DNA from: a virus
Direction: 5' to 3' (one strand)
DNA length: 61,622 bases
Virus record (IMG/VR): IMGVR_UViG_3300024339_000018
Location: 1 to 61,622 of that record
Shown: piece after piece, positions 6,373-15,087 of the stretch
How positions within the stretch are numbered: position 1 is the stretch's first letter
How the letters are laid out: every line of letters starts with the position of its first letter
Notes under the pieces: model-generated
Database searches by the model: none
What the model saw: only the letters and a program-made list of their open reading frames with translations
What the model was told of the DNA's origin: nothing
Program-made: the position numbers and the translations under genes

Positions 6373-7915
6373 CATCTATAATTAAGTTCCCTGTAGCAAT
6401 CTCCCCCGCGATCAAGCCATACATTAATGAATGGAAAAAATCGTCGGGAGCTACATGGACATACTTTAACTGTGTTTTTTGCACGCCAGCTTCATCTGGA
6501 TCTTCTGCTTTAATGGATAAGATATCTTTTGCAAAAGTACCGAAATCCTCGAAACGCGGAAACCTTATCCGCTCCTCTAAAATCATGTTAAATACTCTCG
6601 ACATCATATTTGAGCGATTGATAACATAGCGCCCAGTAGCATCTAGAATAATAGGAGCAGCTCCTACAGACGAAAATACAGTACGCACTTCTCCGTGCGT
6701 ATATTTAAGCTTTATTTGTGCATTCTGTAAGTGCCCAAAACCCCAATCACAAGAAACAGCCTTAGGTCTAAAACGATGCAGCTCTTCTAGAATTAACTCC
6801 ATCTGTCTATTGGCATCAGCTTCTACTCCCGAGAATCTTTTTGAACGCAACATGGTCCATTTGCCACCTATGTGAGCAACAAAAGTTAATACTGTGTAGG
6901 ATTTTAAGCCTGTACCCCAATCAATACCTGCATAGATAGGAGCTTGCACACCCTGTGGAATTACGCCTCCTTTAAGCATTTGAAACTTATCGTCGCAACA
7001 TTTCCGTATGTGTTTCTCTGTGACAGGTGCACCCATGGATTCATAAGGAAGAGCTATTACCTCATTCAAAAAACGCTTGGGAGCATAACGCTCTTGCTTA
7101 TCTAGAATATCTTCTGTGGTTAACCAAGGAACCATTAACTGGCTAGTTCTATATCCTTTATATTTACCGCCCTCATGAGCAGTTACCCATTCACCCTGGC
7201 TTCTGTCTAGAATAACTCCACATGTTTTACAGTGAATGCCATCTACTTCTACAAAATTTACGATGTCATGATCTTGCCGGACCCAATGCCCATTCTTACA
7301 TTTAAATATAAACTCTGTTTGATCAGAAAACTTCCATACCTGATCTAAAGCATCCTGAGCTACATCTGGTGTGCCTGCATATAATCTTCCCTTGAAAGGC
7401 GAGTGAGAAATGCACTCTTCCATGACGGGTAGAAAATCAGGATTAATATGTTGTACTTCATCTACACAGAGATAATCTGCCGATATGCCTCGGATACGGT
7501 CAGCATTTTTATATGCCGATTTTAACACAATACGAGACCCATTTCTTAATTCTTTTGAATACACATTATCTACTACTGGAATTTTTCCCCAAAAGTGGTT
7601 TTGTATTAATGGTGAATATTTTAATTTCGGATCTAACTTATCTATTGAAAACTCTTTTGTTTGTGCATCGGCTGGTGTTACATAAAGAGTCCTAAATCTT
7701 CTTTTTGTAATACTGTTTAAAATAATCTTATTAGCTATAGTAGTAGATTTTTCAGACTGCCTTCCAAAATACAATACCATAATATTATCTTGATTATCGT
7801 AAACAGGCTTAAGATAATCTCTACCCTTAAACGAAAATGGAAACTCCATATCGATATAGAAGGAGCTCTCAACGAGTTCGCTTGGTTTTATAGAGACAAC
7901 AGGTTTAGATGTCAT
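6365..7915 (-). CDS. terL: Terminase large subunit (DNA packaging ATPase-nuclease)
   Basis: 516 residues. The ATPase part carries a Walker A-like loop FGRQSEKST (50-58), a variant lacking the usual GKT spelling, and Walker B DYLCVDE (D152, E153). A zinc finger (C206, H210, C229, C232) sits between the ATPase and nuclease domains, as in lambda gpA-type terminases. The RNase H-like nuclease has AGIDWGTG (D332), SCDWG (D390) and DD at 491-492 as metal ligands. It packages phage DNA into proheads through the portal. The start overlaps the end of the upstream glycosyltransferase gene by 11 bases. Confidence 0.93.
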   Translation of the reverse strand: MTSKPVVSIKPSELVESSFYIDMEFPFSFKGRDYLKPVYDNQDNIMVLYFGRQSEKSTTIANKIILNSITKRRFRTLYVTPADAQTKEFSIDKLDPKLKYSPLIQNHFWGKIPVVDNVYSKELRNGSRIVLKSAYKNADRIRGISADYLCVDEVQHINPDFLPVMEECISHSPFKGRLYAGTPDVAQDALDQVWKFSDQTEFIFKCKNGHWVRQDHDIVNFVEVDGIHCKTCGVILDRSQGEWVTAHEGGKYKGYRTSQLMVPWLTTEDILDKQERYAPKRFLNEVIALPYESMGAPVTEKHIRKCCDDKFQMLKGGVIPQGVQAPIYAGIDWGTGLKSYTVLTFVAHIGGKWTMLRSKRFSGVEADANRQMELILEELHRFRPKAVSCDWGFGHLQNAQIKLKYTHGEVRTVFSSVGAAPIILDATGRYVINRSNMMSRVFNMILEERIRFPRFEDFGTFAKDILSIKAEDPDEAGVQKTQLKYVHVAPDDFFHSLMYGLIAGEIATGNLIIDAI

Positions 7916-8774
7916 TTACTAAAGAGTACTCTAAAGCCTTGTCTATAACAAATTTAGCTCTGTTCCTGGTCATGTGATATTTAAGAGCATGCTCCCGCCC
8001 TTTTTTACCTATAGTTTCTATATCTATTGAATCTAAGTTATTAAAAATATCTACAAGTTCTGAAGGGTGTGTAAAGAAGATAACGTTCTCCATATGAGTA
8101 AAAGGATGAGCCATCTCTAGATCTAATTGCTCAGATATAACACAAGCGCCTGTAGAGAGTGCTTCCCAGAAACGAGCAGTATCTTGCCCCCACCCTATAG
8201 ACGAGATAATAACTTTGGCTCTATTTAAATGCTTATAATAATCATCGGAACCTTGCACCGTAACTGAATGCCTAAATTTACCAACCCTGCCTACTTTAAT
8301 AGGTAGATTGAATTCCTTTATGTAACGAATGATTTCTCGTCTATTAGGATACTCCCCCGCAGAGGGGAAAATACATAAATCTTCTTTTTGTTCATTATAG
8401 TGTTTTAAGTAGTTAGAATATAAACCGAAAGGCAGAGGAAACTCATGTGACAGTCGCCTGTTCCAAGGAAGCACTTCTCTTCTAAAATAAAGCTTATACT
8501 TTTCTGGGTACCTGAAACAACCCCATTCTTGGTTATAGGGGTGGTTATCGAAAAAGTCCTCTCCGTTTATATAGATAGGGCAGAGATCATTTGTAAGGCT
8601 AATAGCTGCAGTTAAATTTGAGTCTACCCCTCTATTGGCATGTTCAATCAGTAAATTATAAACCTTAGAGGGCACTGGTTTTCTATCCACCTCATGACCT
8701 AGCTCCACAAAACCTTCAATGATATTAGCCGTGTGCATATCATTTAGAGGACTAGTAACACAGGCGATTTTCAC
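7905..8774 (-). CDS. Glycosyltransferase, GT-B fold (CgeB/GT1-like C-terminus)
   Basis: 289 residues starting at GTG 8774. The C-terminal half has the sugar-nucleotide binding pattern of GT-B enzymes: SIGWGQDTARFWEALSTG-ACVISE, then NVIFFTHPSELVD, as in the CgeB/Glyco_trans_1_2 group. It has a Rossmann-like N-terminus (MKIACVTSPLNDMHTANIIEG). Probably adds a sugar to a virion component or cell-surface target; donor and acceptor are unknown. Expressed from a leaderless extended -10 promoter and placed directly upstream of terminase in the same direction. Confidence 0.8.
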   Translation of the reverse strand: MKIACVTSPLNDMHTANIIEGFVELGHEVDRKPVPSKVYNLLIEHANRGVDSNLTAAISLTNDLCPIYINGEDFFDNHPYNQEWGCFRYPEKYKLYFRREVLPWNRRLSHEFPLPFGLYSNYLKHYNEQKEDLCIFPSAGEYPNRREIIRYIKEFNLPIKVGRVGKFRHSVTVQGSDDYYKHLNRAKVIISSIGWGQDTARFWEALSTGACVISEQLDLEMAHPFTHMENVIFFTHPSELVDIFNNLDSIDIETIGKKGREHALKYHMTRNRAKFVIDKALEYSLVNDI

Positions 8775-8789
8775 CTTTATAGTATAACA
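8775..8789 (-). promoter_or_regulatory. Extended -10 promoter, leaderless GTG start
   Basis: On the minus strand, TTGTTATACT places TATACT at 8786-8781, 6 bases (ATAAAG) before the GTG at 8774. Confidence 0.6.
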
Positions 8790-8818
8790 AAAAAGACTAA
8801 AAACTAAAGACCAAATAA

Positions 8819-8826
8819 GGTATAAA
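8819..8826 (+). promoter_or_regulatory. GGTATAAA box on the plus strand
   Basis: AAGGTATAAAAC matches a -10-like box seen elsewhere in the window (12917, 23951, 32626, 33196, 37719, 60237). Here it faces a 40-codon reading frame and a G-run/C-run hairpin. Confidence 0.35.
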
Positions 8827-8876
8827 ACTATATCTAGAGAGAATCTAGATACAAAAAGAGGATGGGACTATAGCTT

Positions 8877-8999
8877 ATGTGTGTCAAAGCGTTACGTTGC
8901 ATCAAATGCATAGAGCTGCAGACTTATGAATTAAGATGTAGTAGACTACGTAAAGAAGGGGGCGCAAACCCCTCTAGTTCCTACTTCTCTTTTTTATAG
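8877..8999 (+). CDS. Possible 40-residue cysteine-containing peptide
   Basis: ATG at 8877, stop at 8999. The peptide begins MCVKALRCIKC and has three further-spaced basic residues and Cys21, which could form a small zinc knuckle. A GAGG lies 15 bases upstream and a GGTATAAA box about 50 bases upstream. Its end overlaps the convergent gene by 6 bases. The transcript could instead be non-coding: GGGGGCGCAAACCCC at 8958-8972 makes a hairpin. Low certainty. Confidence 0.3.
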   Translation: MCVKALRCIKCIELQTYELRCSRLRKEGGANPSSSYFSFL

Positions 9000-9197
9000 T
9001 AGGTTTTGTATCCATTTTTTTGTATAAATGGGGCGCTTGTTGTACCGACGATGGTGCTCTTCCAATAGCTCATCATACTCACTCTTCTTCAGCTTAGGTA
9101 GCGTGATAGCCGTCAACACGCTTAGCAATAAGAGACCTTTTAAGAGATCGTCTTTGCCTTGTTTTGTTTTAGGAAATAATCTAGTAATATGACGCAT
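8994..9197 (-). CDS. Hypothetical small basic protein
   Basis: 67 residues, not recognised. Basic N-terminus, a short hydrophobic stretch (GLLLLSVLTAITLP, residues 20-33) and a basic end. It abuts the upstream gene (shared base at 9197), so the chain 9820-9431-9197-8994 is one operon. A membrane-associated or head-assembly role is possible; nothing proves it. Confidence 0.55.
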   Translation of the reverse strand: MRHITRLFPKTKQGKDDLLKGLLLLSVLTAITLPKLKKSEYDELLEEHHRRYNKRPIYTKKWIQNLL

Positions 9198-9430
9198 TAT
9201 TCTACTTCTATATTGAGGTCCACTAAGTCAGAGAAAACCTCAGTTTGTTTCTCTAATTGTACCTTAATTTTATTTTCACTCAACATAGCATAAATATATT
9301 CTATATTCTCTTTTTTAGTAGGATTTTTTAACTTATCTTTATCATACGAAAGATCCATAAGGCCCCTACTCTCTTTTACTTTTGAAAGTAGACGAGCTAA
9401 CCTTTTATGGTACCTATCATATGTAGCCAT
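9197..9430 (-). CDS. Hypothetical small charged protein
   Basis: 77 residues, not recognised. Strongly charged and helical, Lys/Arg-rich in the first half and acidic at the end. It starts directly after the stop of the gene at 9431 and runs into the next gene, as in a coupled operon of head-type genes downstream of the 618-residue protein. Confidence 0.55.
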   Translation of the reverse strand: MATYDRYHKRLARLLSKVKESRGLMDLSYDKDKLKNPTKKENIEYIYAMLSENKIKVQLEKQTEVFSDLVDLNIEVE

Positions 9431-9820
9431 TTAATCATCTAAAATAAGAGAATACCTAACATCGGTATCCGTTAAAGCTTCTAGCTCTTTGAGCTTACTC
9501 TCAATATCTGTAAGTTCTATAATCTTAGCCTGCGCAAGACAAGCGCTAGTAAGAGCTGTCATTAACTTGGGATTCACATTCCCCCAAATTAATTGAGGGA
9601 TCATTATACCCATTACATCCCTAACCTGTTCTAAAGAATTTACCGTTGGTGGGATGGAATCTAAGGCATAGCTAGGCGCACCCTGCTCCTCTGGGACATC
9701 CTCGCCGAGAATGACTTCGTTGTAATGCTCCACGCAGTAGTCCTGTCGCCCGAAGACTGGCTTATCACACCTATCGCCATCATCGAACATAAACCTACAC
9801 GTGTGTTTCGGTCCTGGCAT
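9431..9820 (-). CDS. Small protein with N-terminal zinc knuckle
   Basis: 129 residues. An N-terminal CxH-type knuckle (C8, C18, C29, H32 in TCRFMFDDGDRC...DYCVEH) precedes a helical acidic C-terminal half. This knuckle-plus-helix layout is seen in small phage proteins encoded near terminase genes, but no DNA-binding domain of a terminase small subunit can be confirmed by eye. Its start overlaps the stop of the 618-residue gene by one base. Confidence 0.6.
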   Translation of the reverse strand: MPGPKHTCRFMFDDGDRCDKPVFGRQDYCVEHYNEVILGEDVPEEQGAPSYALDSIPPTVNSLEQVRDVMGIMIPQLIWGNVNPKLMTALTSACLAQAKIIELTDIESKLKELEALTDTDVRYSLILDD

Positions 9821-11676
9821 TACTTCTTAACCTTTTTCCCTAGCGTTGCTTTTGCTATCTCTAGATCGTCTATGACTTTGCTAACATAGTCTAAAGCTCT
9901 TGTAACGTTTACTTCATCCGCCAAAGGTACACCTAGGCGAACTTGAAAAAGAAGCTTCGCTAATATAGATTCTAACTGTTTAATATCCTCTACATAAACT
10001 AGCGCATCTAATACATCTAGATCATTTATAAAGTTGAGACCAAGCATGGCCTCGACCGAAGAATCAGGTATGAGTTTATCTTCTGCTAAACTAACTAACT
10101 CATGAGGTACATTAAGATTAATCTTTGTGTCTTTAAAGGGAGAAACGTTTCCTATAGTAACCTCTCCATTGTGTTGCCAAACTGAAGCTATGATAGCTCT
10201 AGAGGTTCCTTCAGAAAAACCTAAATTGATTAAGTACCAAATTAAAGCATTCTCATCGGTTGCATACTTCCCAAAGTTAGCATCAAAATCTTTGTCATCC
10301 AGTGTTACTAGTTTCTCAGCTACTTTACCTTTAATATAATAATGCGGTACACCCTCTGCATTAAAACCTTTTATCTTAATTGAGTAGCCTAGATTATCCG
10401 CCAATACGGAAGCAAAGGATTTATCTGTTAAATAGGTAAGGCTAATCTTGTTGTTGCCAACCTTATTTAATTTATAACTTGTTGGTATGTAATAAATTAC
10501 TTCTCCTTCCATATCTTCCGCAACATCCCCTAGATTTGAAAAAGGCGCGTCAACTTCTTTGGAATACTTAATAGTAATTTCCTTCCCGAAGTGTGTTTTA
10601 GCTTTAAAAACTAAACCCTTGTTGACAACAGATGGTTTTTCTAAAGCTGTAAAAGGTGCAGTGCAACGCTGCTCAGCTCCTTCTGTAAAGCTAAAACAAT
10701 ACTGCTTATGTTTCTCTATAGTGGTAACGCGAGGGGCATGCGAATCTCTTAAGTAGTAACCTGAGAAACCTTCCCCAATGGTATAGTCTTCTCCATTATA
10801 CCACATAGAAAAGCCTAAAGGCCTTGCTAATAAATCCGTTACGGTTTCTACATGATAGCCTATCAGCGTGTTATTTTTACTCGTAATAACCGAAGACATG
10901 CCTGATGCAGTTAAAGGCTTTGGGGCCTCCATAAAATCTTCGGCTATGAAAGGTTTTCTGTCCTCTCTTGAGATAAAGATATTATCGCTCCTATCCATCT
11001 CTTGGGCCAGATTTACGTCGTATTTGGAAAGCTCTTCGAGGATCTTCTCGCGGCCTTCTATCTTAGTAATATTAAATCTATCATCGCTAGCCAGCGCTAT
11101 CCAGCCTTTGTGGTTTGAGGAATAAAAAATCCATAAAGCTCTATATGGAATATCTTTTAGGAGCGATTTTATTCTCTTGGCAATTAGGTTGTCTTCTTTC
11201 TTGCCCATAGAATCGAGAATAATTTTAAGCATTCCTGGTCCGATACCTGCTTTTTTAGCCCCCGCTTTAAAAAGGCTTGCTGTTTTTCTTATATTATTAT
11301 TAGATTTCTTTCCTGGAGGGCTCGTTTTTACCGGCATGTCTCCTCTACCTTTTCTCTTGGGTTTAAGTTTCCCCATAGATTTTCCTAAATATTCAGTTAA
11401 GCGTGTTATAGTTAATGGAATGTATTGCGTGTCATCGACAATGAAAACATCTAGATTGCTCAGAGAGAACTCAGATATTACTAGCGGTATAACAGCGCTC
11501 ATGCCGGTTGATTTATTCTCTAACATAATACCACCCATGGCGGTGCCCGAACTCGGATCAACCGTTTTGAACTTAATGCCCTGCATATAATCAGCTATGA
11601 AAGGGTAGTCAGAGTAGATAAACTCTAAAATCTGCTGAGGCCAAAAATTATGGTCATTTCCTAATTGTCTTTTCAT
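9820..11676 (-). CDS. Large hypothetical phage protein (618 residues)
   Basis: Not recognised. The N-terminal 100 residues contain strand-rich segments (SAVIPLVISEF, DVFIVDDTQYIPLTI). A basic Lys/Arg-rich linker (~100-130) follows, then a long alpha/beta region. It begins MKRQLGNDHNFWPQ, 16 bases downstream of the baseplate spike gene, and is followed without gaps by three small genes. The position between terminase and spike suggests a structural or assembly protein. No catalytic motif is obvious. Confidence 0.65.
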   Translation of the reverse strand: MKRQLGNDHNFWPQQILEFIYSDYPFIADYMQGIKFKTVDPSSGTAMGGIMLENKSTGMSAVIPLVISEFSLSNLDVFIVDDTQYIPLTITRLTEYLGKSMGKLKPKRKGRGDMPVKTSPPGKKSNNNIRKTASLFKAGAKKAGIGPGMLKIILDSMGKKEDNLIAKRIKSLLKDIPYRALWIFYSSNHKGWIALASDDRFNITKIEGREKILEELSKYDVNLAQEMDRSDNIFISREDRKPFIAEDFMEAPKPLTASGMSSVITSKNNTLIGYHVETVTDLLARPLGFSMWYNGEDYTIGEGFSGYYLRDSHAPRVTTIEKHKQYCFSFTEGAEQRCTAPFTALEKPSVVNKGLVFKAKTHFGKEITIKYSKEVDAPFSNLGDVAEDMEGEVIYYIPTSYKLNKVGNNKISLTYLTDKSFASVLADNLGYSIKIKGFNAEGVPHYYIKGKVAEKLVTLDDKDFDANFGKYATDENALIWYLINLGFSEGTSRAIIASVWQHNGEVTIGNVSPFKDTKINLNVPHELVSLAEDKLIPDSSVEAMLGLNFINDLDVLDALVYVEDIKQLESILAKLLFQVRLGVPLADEVNVTRALDYVSKVIDDLEIAKATLGKKVKK

Positions 11677-11691
11677 TTTTTCTAGTATTTG

Positions 11692-12894
11692 TTAGTATTC
11701 TGGTAAGCAAGCCGCTCCCACTATAGTACCAGAAGAATTTAAACCTGCCGTAGCGGTAGTCATGCCTTGAACGGTTAAATTACCAGCTATCGTCACATTA
11801 CCCATAAAAGTAGTATTGGGACACTGTATTTTAACATCTGAGGCCGATATCGCCACAGTACCTCCGCTATTCAGCACTACTGTACTTGTCGCTGCAACAA
11901 GAATAGTGCTGGCATTAATCATTACTGTTCCTTCTGTGCCAGTTAGACCTCCTTTCATGGAAACAATAGGAGCTTGTAATGTAGCCATCTGCGTTAAGGG
12001 TTCTAGATCAAAACTTAAGGGAGCTGTTAATTTTAAAGCCTGTAATGCAGTCACTGGTTGACGTGCATTCGCCATCTCTGGTCCTGGTAGCCCTGACATG
12101 ATAGAATAACCACCAGACTTAGTTGCTATTATTGCTGCTGTATTATTGAAATTTTGTAAATGAATAGGAGTAATCGGATTTGCTTCTATCTCCAAACTGG
12201 ACATACCTAAATTTCCCTGCTCTGTATATACAAACTGTCCCCAATTATCACTAGCCTTGGCTCTTACAAGGCGTGTATATTGTCCTGGTCTTGGTACCCC
12301 TGGCGGCGCAGCATTACCAATTAAGGGATGAGGTCCCCATGTTTCATGACCACTTTCAGTGAATAGGCTGTATCTCCAAGTTTCTACTTCTATGGAATTC
12401 GTTTCCCCCTCAACTTTTATATGACTGCTATTCGCTTTGAGCTCTATCCCGCCTGATTTATCTAAGAAAATAAACGACGACCGCTCTGGCATTTTAACAC
12501 GCGGCCCTCCTATAACAACCTCACCTGGTGACATAGGGCGATTGAACCCCCCAACAACAGGGAGGTTAGCTGTTGCATCAGTAAGTGCAGATAAAACAGA
12601 ACCTAAAATATAGATAAGCCCATGCATTGTTTCCCCTACTAAAACCTCTTCGTCTCTGTTAAACAGCCGAATAAAGCCTGCATTTGTTTTCGGATCATAC
12701 GAGCCGGGCATCATCGGGATGTTATTTAACTCCGTAGCATCCTCTAATACAACTGTAAACAATCCACTATATACACTCTGTGGGATACCATTTTTTATAA
12801 TAGGCTCAGCACCTTTTATCTTCCCATGCCATAGTTTTGCCCATTTAGGACCAGAAAAAGGAGCAGGAGCAGTAAAATTAGTAAGACGGGGCAT
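11692..12894 (-). CDS. Baseplate spike / needle protein (gp45/gpV-like)
   Basis: About 400 residues from ATG 12894; the frame is open upstream but the extra 41 residues overlap the reverse transcriptase promoter and look non-coding. The middle part (PGSYDPKTNAGFIRLFN, then EVLVGETMHGLIYILG) fits the OB-fold region of phage baseplate spikes. The C-terminal ~150 residues are a repetitive Thr/Gly/Val-rich beta-helix (TSTVVLNSGGTVAISASDVKI, then GNVTIAGNLTVQG), typical of trimeric membrane-piercing spikes. It would sit at the tip of the tail tube. A leaderless promoter lies just upstream. Confidence 0.8.
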   Translation of the reverse strand: MPRLTNFTAPAPFSGPKWAKLWHGKIKGAEPIIKNGIPQSVYSGLFTVVLEDATELNNIPMMPGSYDPKTNAGFIRLFNRDEEVLVGETMHGLIYILGSVLSALTDATANLPVVGGFNRPMSPGEVVIGGPRVKMPERSSFIFLDKSGGIELKANSSHIKVEGETNSIEVETWRYSLFTESGHETWGPHPLIGNAAPPGVPRPGQYTRLVRAKASDNWGQFVYTEQGNLGMSSLEIEANPITPIHLQNFNNTAAIIATKSGGYSIMSGLPGPEMANARQPVTALQALKLTAPLSFDLEPLTQMATLQAPIVSMKGGLTGTEGTVMINASTILVAATSTVVLNSGGTVAISASDVKIQCPNTTFMGNVTIAGNLTVQGMTTATAGLNSSGTIVGAACLPEY

Positions 12895-12908
12895 TTTAAA
12901 AATGTATA
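12895..12908 (-). promoter_or_regulatory. Leaderless promoter of the spike gene
   Basis: Minus-strand TATACA (12908-12903) is 8 bases before the ATG at 12894. It lies back-to-back with the reverse transcriptase promoter in a 33-base gap. Confidence 0.5.
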
Positions 12909-12913
12909 TAACT

Positions 12914-12927
12914 AGGTATAAAACCGT
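12914..12927 (+). promoter_or_regulatory. TAGGTATAAA leaderless promoter of the reverse transcriptase
   Basis: TATAAA at 12917-12922 preceded by TAGG; only 5 bases (ACCGT) precede the ATG at 12928. No Shine-Dalgarno site. Confidence 0.6.
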
Positions 12928-14109
12928 ATGACAGAACGTTACAAGTCGCATATCATACCGAAACAAAATTCCAAAGGTTTCAGAATCATACATGAGTTTG
13001 CAGATATTAGCAAACACAAAGAAGCTTTAGGCTATATACGATCTTTTTATAAGGCGGTTCCTTTATTAGACCGAAATAACCGTAAAGTCTCTCTATATAA
13101 CACTGTGCATGGTTACCCGTATGGTAATCCTAACATGATCTCTCTATTACGGCGTTTCTTAAAAGAGGATGAATCTAAACCTAATAGTATCTTGTGCGGG
13201 TTCGATCTAACTAATTTTTATCATTTTATTACTAAAGCAAAACTTAAGAACTCAGCTTTTTCTAACTTAATGCCTCACTTAGACCAGGCTTTTGTCTCAA
13301 TAGGGAATAGCATTGAAGTACTGTCGCAAGGGAGCCCGCTATCACAAGATATCTCTAATATGTGTTTACTGGAAACAGATCTTAAGATAATGGCCCTACT
13401 CAATACATTTAATACTTGGACTAAGAGAACAGAGACGGTACTACTTAACCCAGGGAATATGTCTCAGCATTTTAACCTTCCATTAGATTACGAGTTTGAG
13501 CATAGGTACGACATGCCTATTATATATAAAAGCGGTAGTAGCTATCTATCGAATTTAATTGGACCTGTAAAGGCAGCGAAAATAACTGCTATTTATGAGA
13601 AAAAGGAAGTAAGCGAGGTTTTGCGTGCTTCTTATATGAGATACGTGGACAATATTTATATCTTAGTTCGCGGTGTGGAAGATATACCTTCTTCTCTACT
13701 TAAGGACATAGCTACTGCCTTAACTACACGCAGTAAGACTTTTTTCCTTAAGAAGCAGTTTGATATAAATTATCGTAAAGATAGCGTCTCTTCTACAATG
13801 AGTAATAGAAAAATGCCTATTTTAGGTTTAAATGCTTCTAAGCGCCTTAAGTGCAGTAGATATTATCTTAATAACCTAAGAGCTGGCTTGTTTCAGTTTG
13901 CACAGGGACGCTGGGAAGATATTCCTCAAAGTTTGGTTTCGTCCGTAATCTATGCTCTATACGTAGACCCTCGTTCTCATAACCGTCTACGGAAATGTAT
14001 GAAACTGATACGAGAAAAAGATCTATCTAAGGCGCCTAATGCAAAAATACTCATCTCTTTTACCGATACTAAAAATAAATTAACACATGAACTACCAAGC
14101 GCTTATTGA
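12928..14109 (+). CDS. Reverse transcriptase, retron/UG-like, with YVDN active site
   Basis: 393 residues. Motifs in order: GFRIIHEF (18-25), VHGYPYGNP (60-68), motif A GFDLTNFYHFI (D93), motif B QGSPLSQDISN (134-144), motif C YVDN (239-242) and a C-terminal ILGLNASKRLKCSRYYLNNLRAGL (split around 298-321), which resembles the VTGLxVN...LR segment of retron reverse transcriptases. The second active-site Asp of YxDD is Asn. An insertion of roughly 50 residues lies between motifs B and C. There is no room upstream for a retron RNA, because the spike gene starts 33 bases away on the other strand. No template/variable repeat of a diversity-generating element was seen. It overlaps the next gene by 23 bases. 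Confidence 0.82.
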   Translation: MTERYKSHIIPKQNSKGFRIIHEFADISKHKEALGYIRSFYKAVPLLDRNNRKVSLYNTVHGYPYGNPNMISLLRRFLKEDESKPNSILCGFDLTNFYHFITKAKLKNSAFSNLMPHLDQAFVSIGNSIEVLSQGSPLSQDISNMCLLETDLKIMALLNTFNTWTKRTETVLLNPGNMSQHFNLPLDYEFEHRYDMPIIYKSGSSYLSNLIGPVKAAKITAIYEKKEVSEVLRASYMRYVDNIYILVRGVEDIPSSLLKDIATALTTRSKTFFLKKQFDINYRKDSVSSTMSNRKMPILGLNASKRLKCSRYYLNNLRAGLFQFAQGRWEDIPQSLVSSVIYALYVDPRSHNRLRKCMKLIREKDLSKAPNAKILISFTDTKNKLTHELPSAY

Positions 14110-14746
14110 GTTTCAAATAGAGTGTCTAGACAAATACATAGAAAGAAAGGTAAGCTCTGACGAAAAATTAAAGGGCTTGGCAAGAAAGAGGATACTAGAT
14201 GAGGAGGGAAATGCTTTACTGATTAATATGCCTAAATATTATAAAATACTTTGTTTTACCTGTGGAATGATACGACCTCTTTATGCATCAAGGTTACCTG
14301 AAAAATCTAACCCCTCTATTGGGAGATTAAAAGAGATCCTTGAAACGGCCTCTGCTACAAGATCTTTCTTACCCCGAAGTATAAATCTATCCAGTACTAT
14401 ATTTGCTTACTTAAACCCTTTTGAATTTCGTTGTTACACTAATACCGCAAAGGTTATTTTATTTAAAACTAGGGGATCTTTAAAATTTCCTTATAAAACA
14501 TCCATGCAGATAACAGAAGGAAAAGATGAAATCTTTTTATCTGATCCAGTAGAAAAAGATATGCACCTATTAATAGAAGAAATAGCTTACAGTTTTTATA
14601 CGAGGATTAAACTAGATGAACTTAATAGAGAACAAGAGGTACAAGGTATACAAAACATAAGTACTATAAAAGAAAAAGATTATATTCCAGTAGAAAAAGG
14701 TTTAGATATAGAAGAACCTATAAAAAGTATAATCGAAAAGGCTTAA
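14087..14746 (+). CDS. Unknown partner protein of the reverse transcriptase
   Basis: 219 residues, not recognised. It starts 23 bases inside the end of the reverse transcriptase gene and has no promoter of its own, so the two are almost certainly made together. A single CxxC (C56, C59) lies in the N-terminal third; the C-terminal third is Glu/Lys-rich and helical. A cofactor, effector or antidefence partner are all possible. It ends 4 bases inside the convergent HNH gene. Confidence 0.6.
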   Translation: MNYQALIEFQIECLDKYIERKVSSDEKLKGLARKRILDEEGNALLINMPKYYKILCFTCGMIRPLYASRLPEKSNPSIGRLKEILETASATRSFLPRSINLSSTIFAYLNPFEFRCYTNTAKVILFKTRGSLKFPYKTSMQITEGKDEIFLSDPVEKDMHLLIEEIAYSFYTRIKLDELNREQEVQGIQNISTIKEKDYIPVEKGLDIEEPIKSIIEKA

Positions 14747-15087
14747 AATTCCCAGTCAAAACTACAGCTTGAACAAGCTATCTTCCTTTCCTCGCTGTCT
14801 ACCCTCCACTCGGCTCCGCACCTCGTGCAATCGTTTGGGGGAACAGACATTAACCACTTTTGATAATCTTCCTCTGCTTTGTCATGTACAATTCGATGAC
14901 ATACATTACAAAGTAGAGCCAGATTAACAGCGTTATTTAAATAACGCCACCCACGCCCTCTACCTCGTGTAACAATATGATGCACCTCTAATCTTTTTTT
15001 TGAGAAACAATGCTCACATCTATTACAAGCTCGTTTATATACATAAGCAATAGTTTTTTTGCTTAAGCCGTGTTGGGAATGCGTCAT
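14743..15087 (-). CDS. HNH endonuclease with C-terminal zinc ribbon
   Basis: 114 residues. Complete HNH core: CEHC (24-27), LEVHHI (H36, H37), LNNAVNLALLC (N55, C60), CHRIVH (C63, H64, H68). A second zinc site (C87, C90, C105, C108) forms a ribbon, probably for DNA binding. It could be a homing-type nuclease or serve in packaging. It overlaps the end of the reverse-transcriptase partner gene by 4 bases tail-to-tail and shares a base with the tail gene at 15087. Confidence 0.88.
   Translation of the reverse strand: MTHSQHGLSKKTIAYVYKRACNRCEHCFSKKRLEVHHIVTRGRGRGWRYLNNAVNLALLCNVCHRIVHDKAEEDYQKWLMSVPPNDCTRCGAEWRVDSEERKIACSSCSFDWEF

Noticed and set aside
12895-12927. Retron msr/msd RNA upstream of the reverse transcriptase
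   Set aside because: Only 33 bases separate the divergent genes; no flanking inverted repeats found.
12895-13017. Longer N-terminus for the spike gene (start 13017)
   Set aside because: The extra 41 residues cover the start of the reverse transcriptase gene and its promoter and are unlike a virion protein; ATG 12894 has a leaderless box.
12928-14109. Diversity-generating retroelement
   Set aside because: No template/variable repeat pair with adenine-only differences was seen, and the motifs resemble retron-type enzymes more closely.
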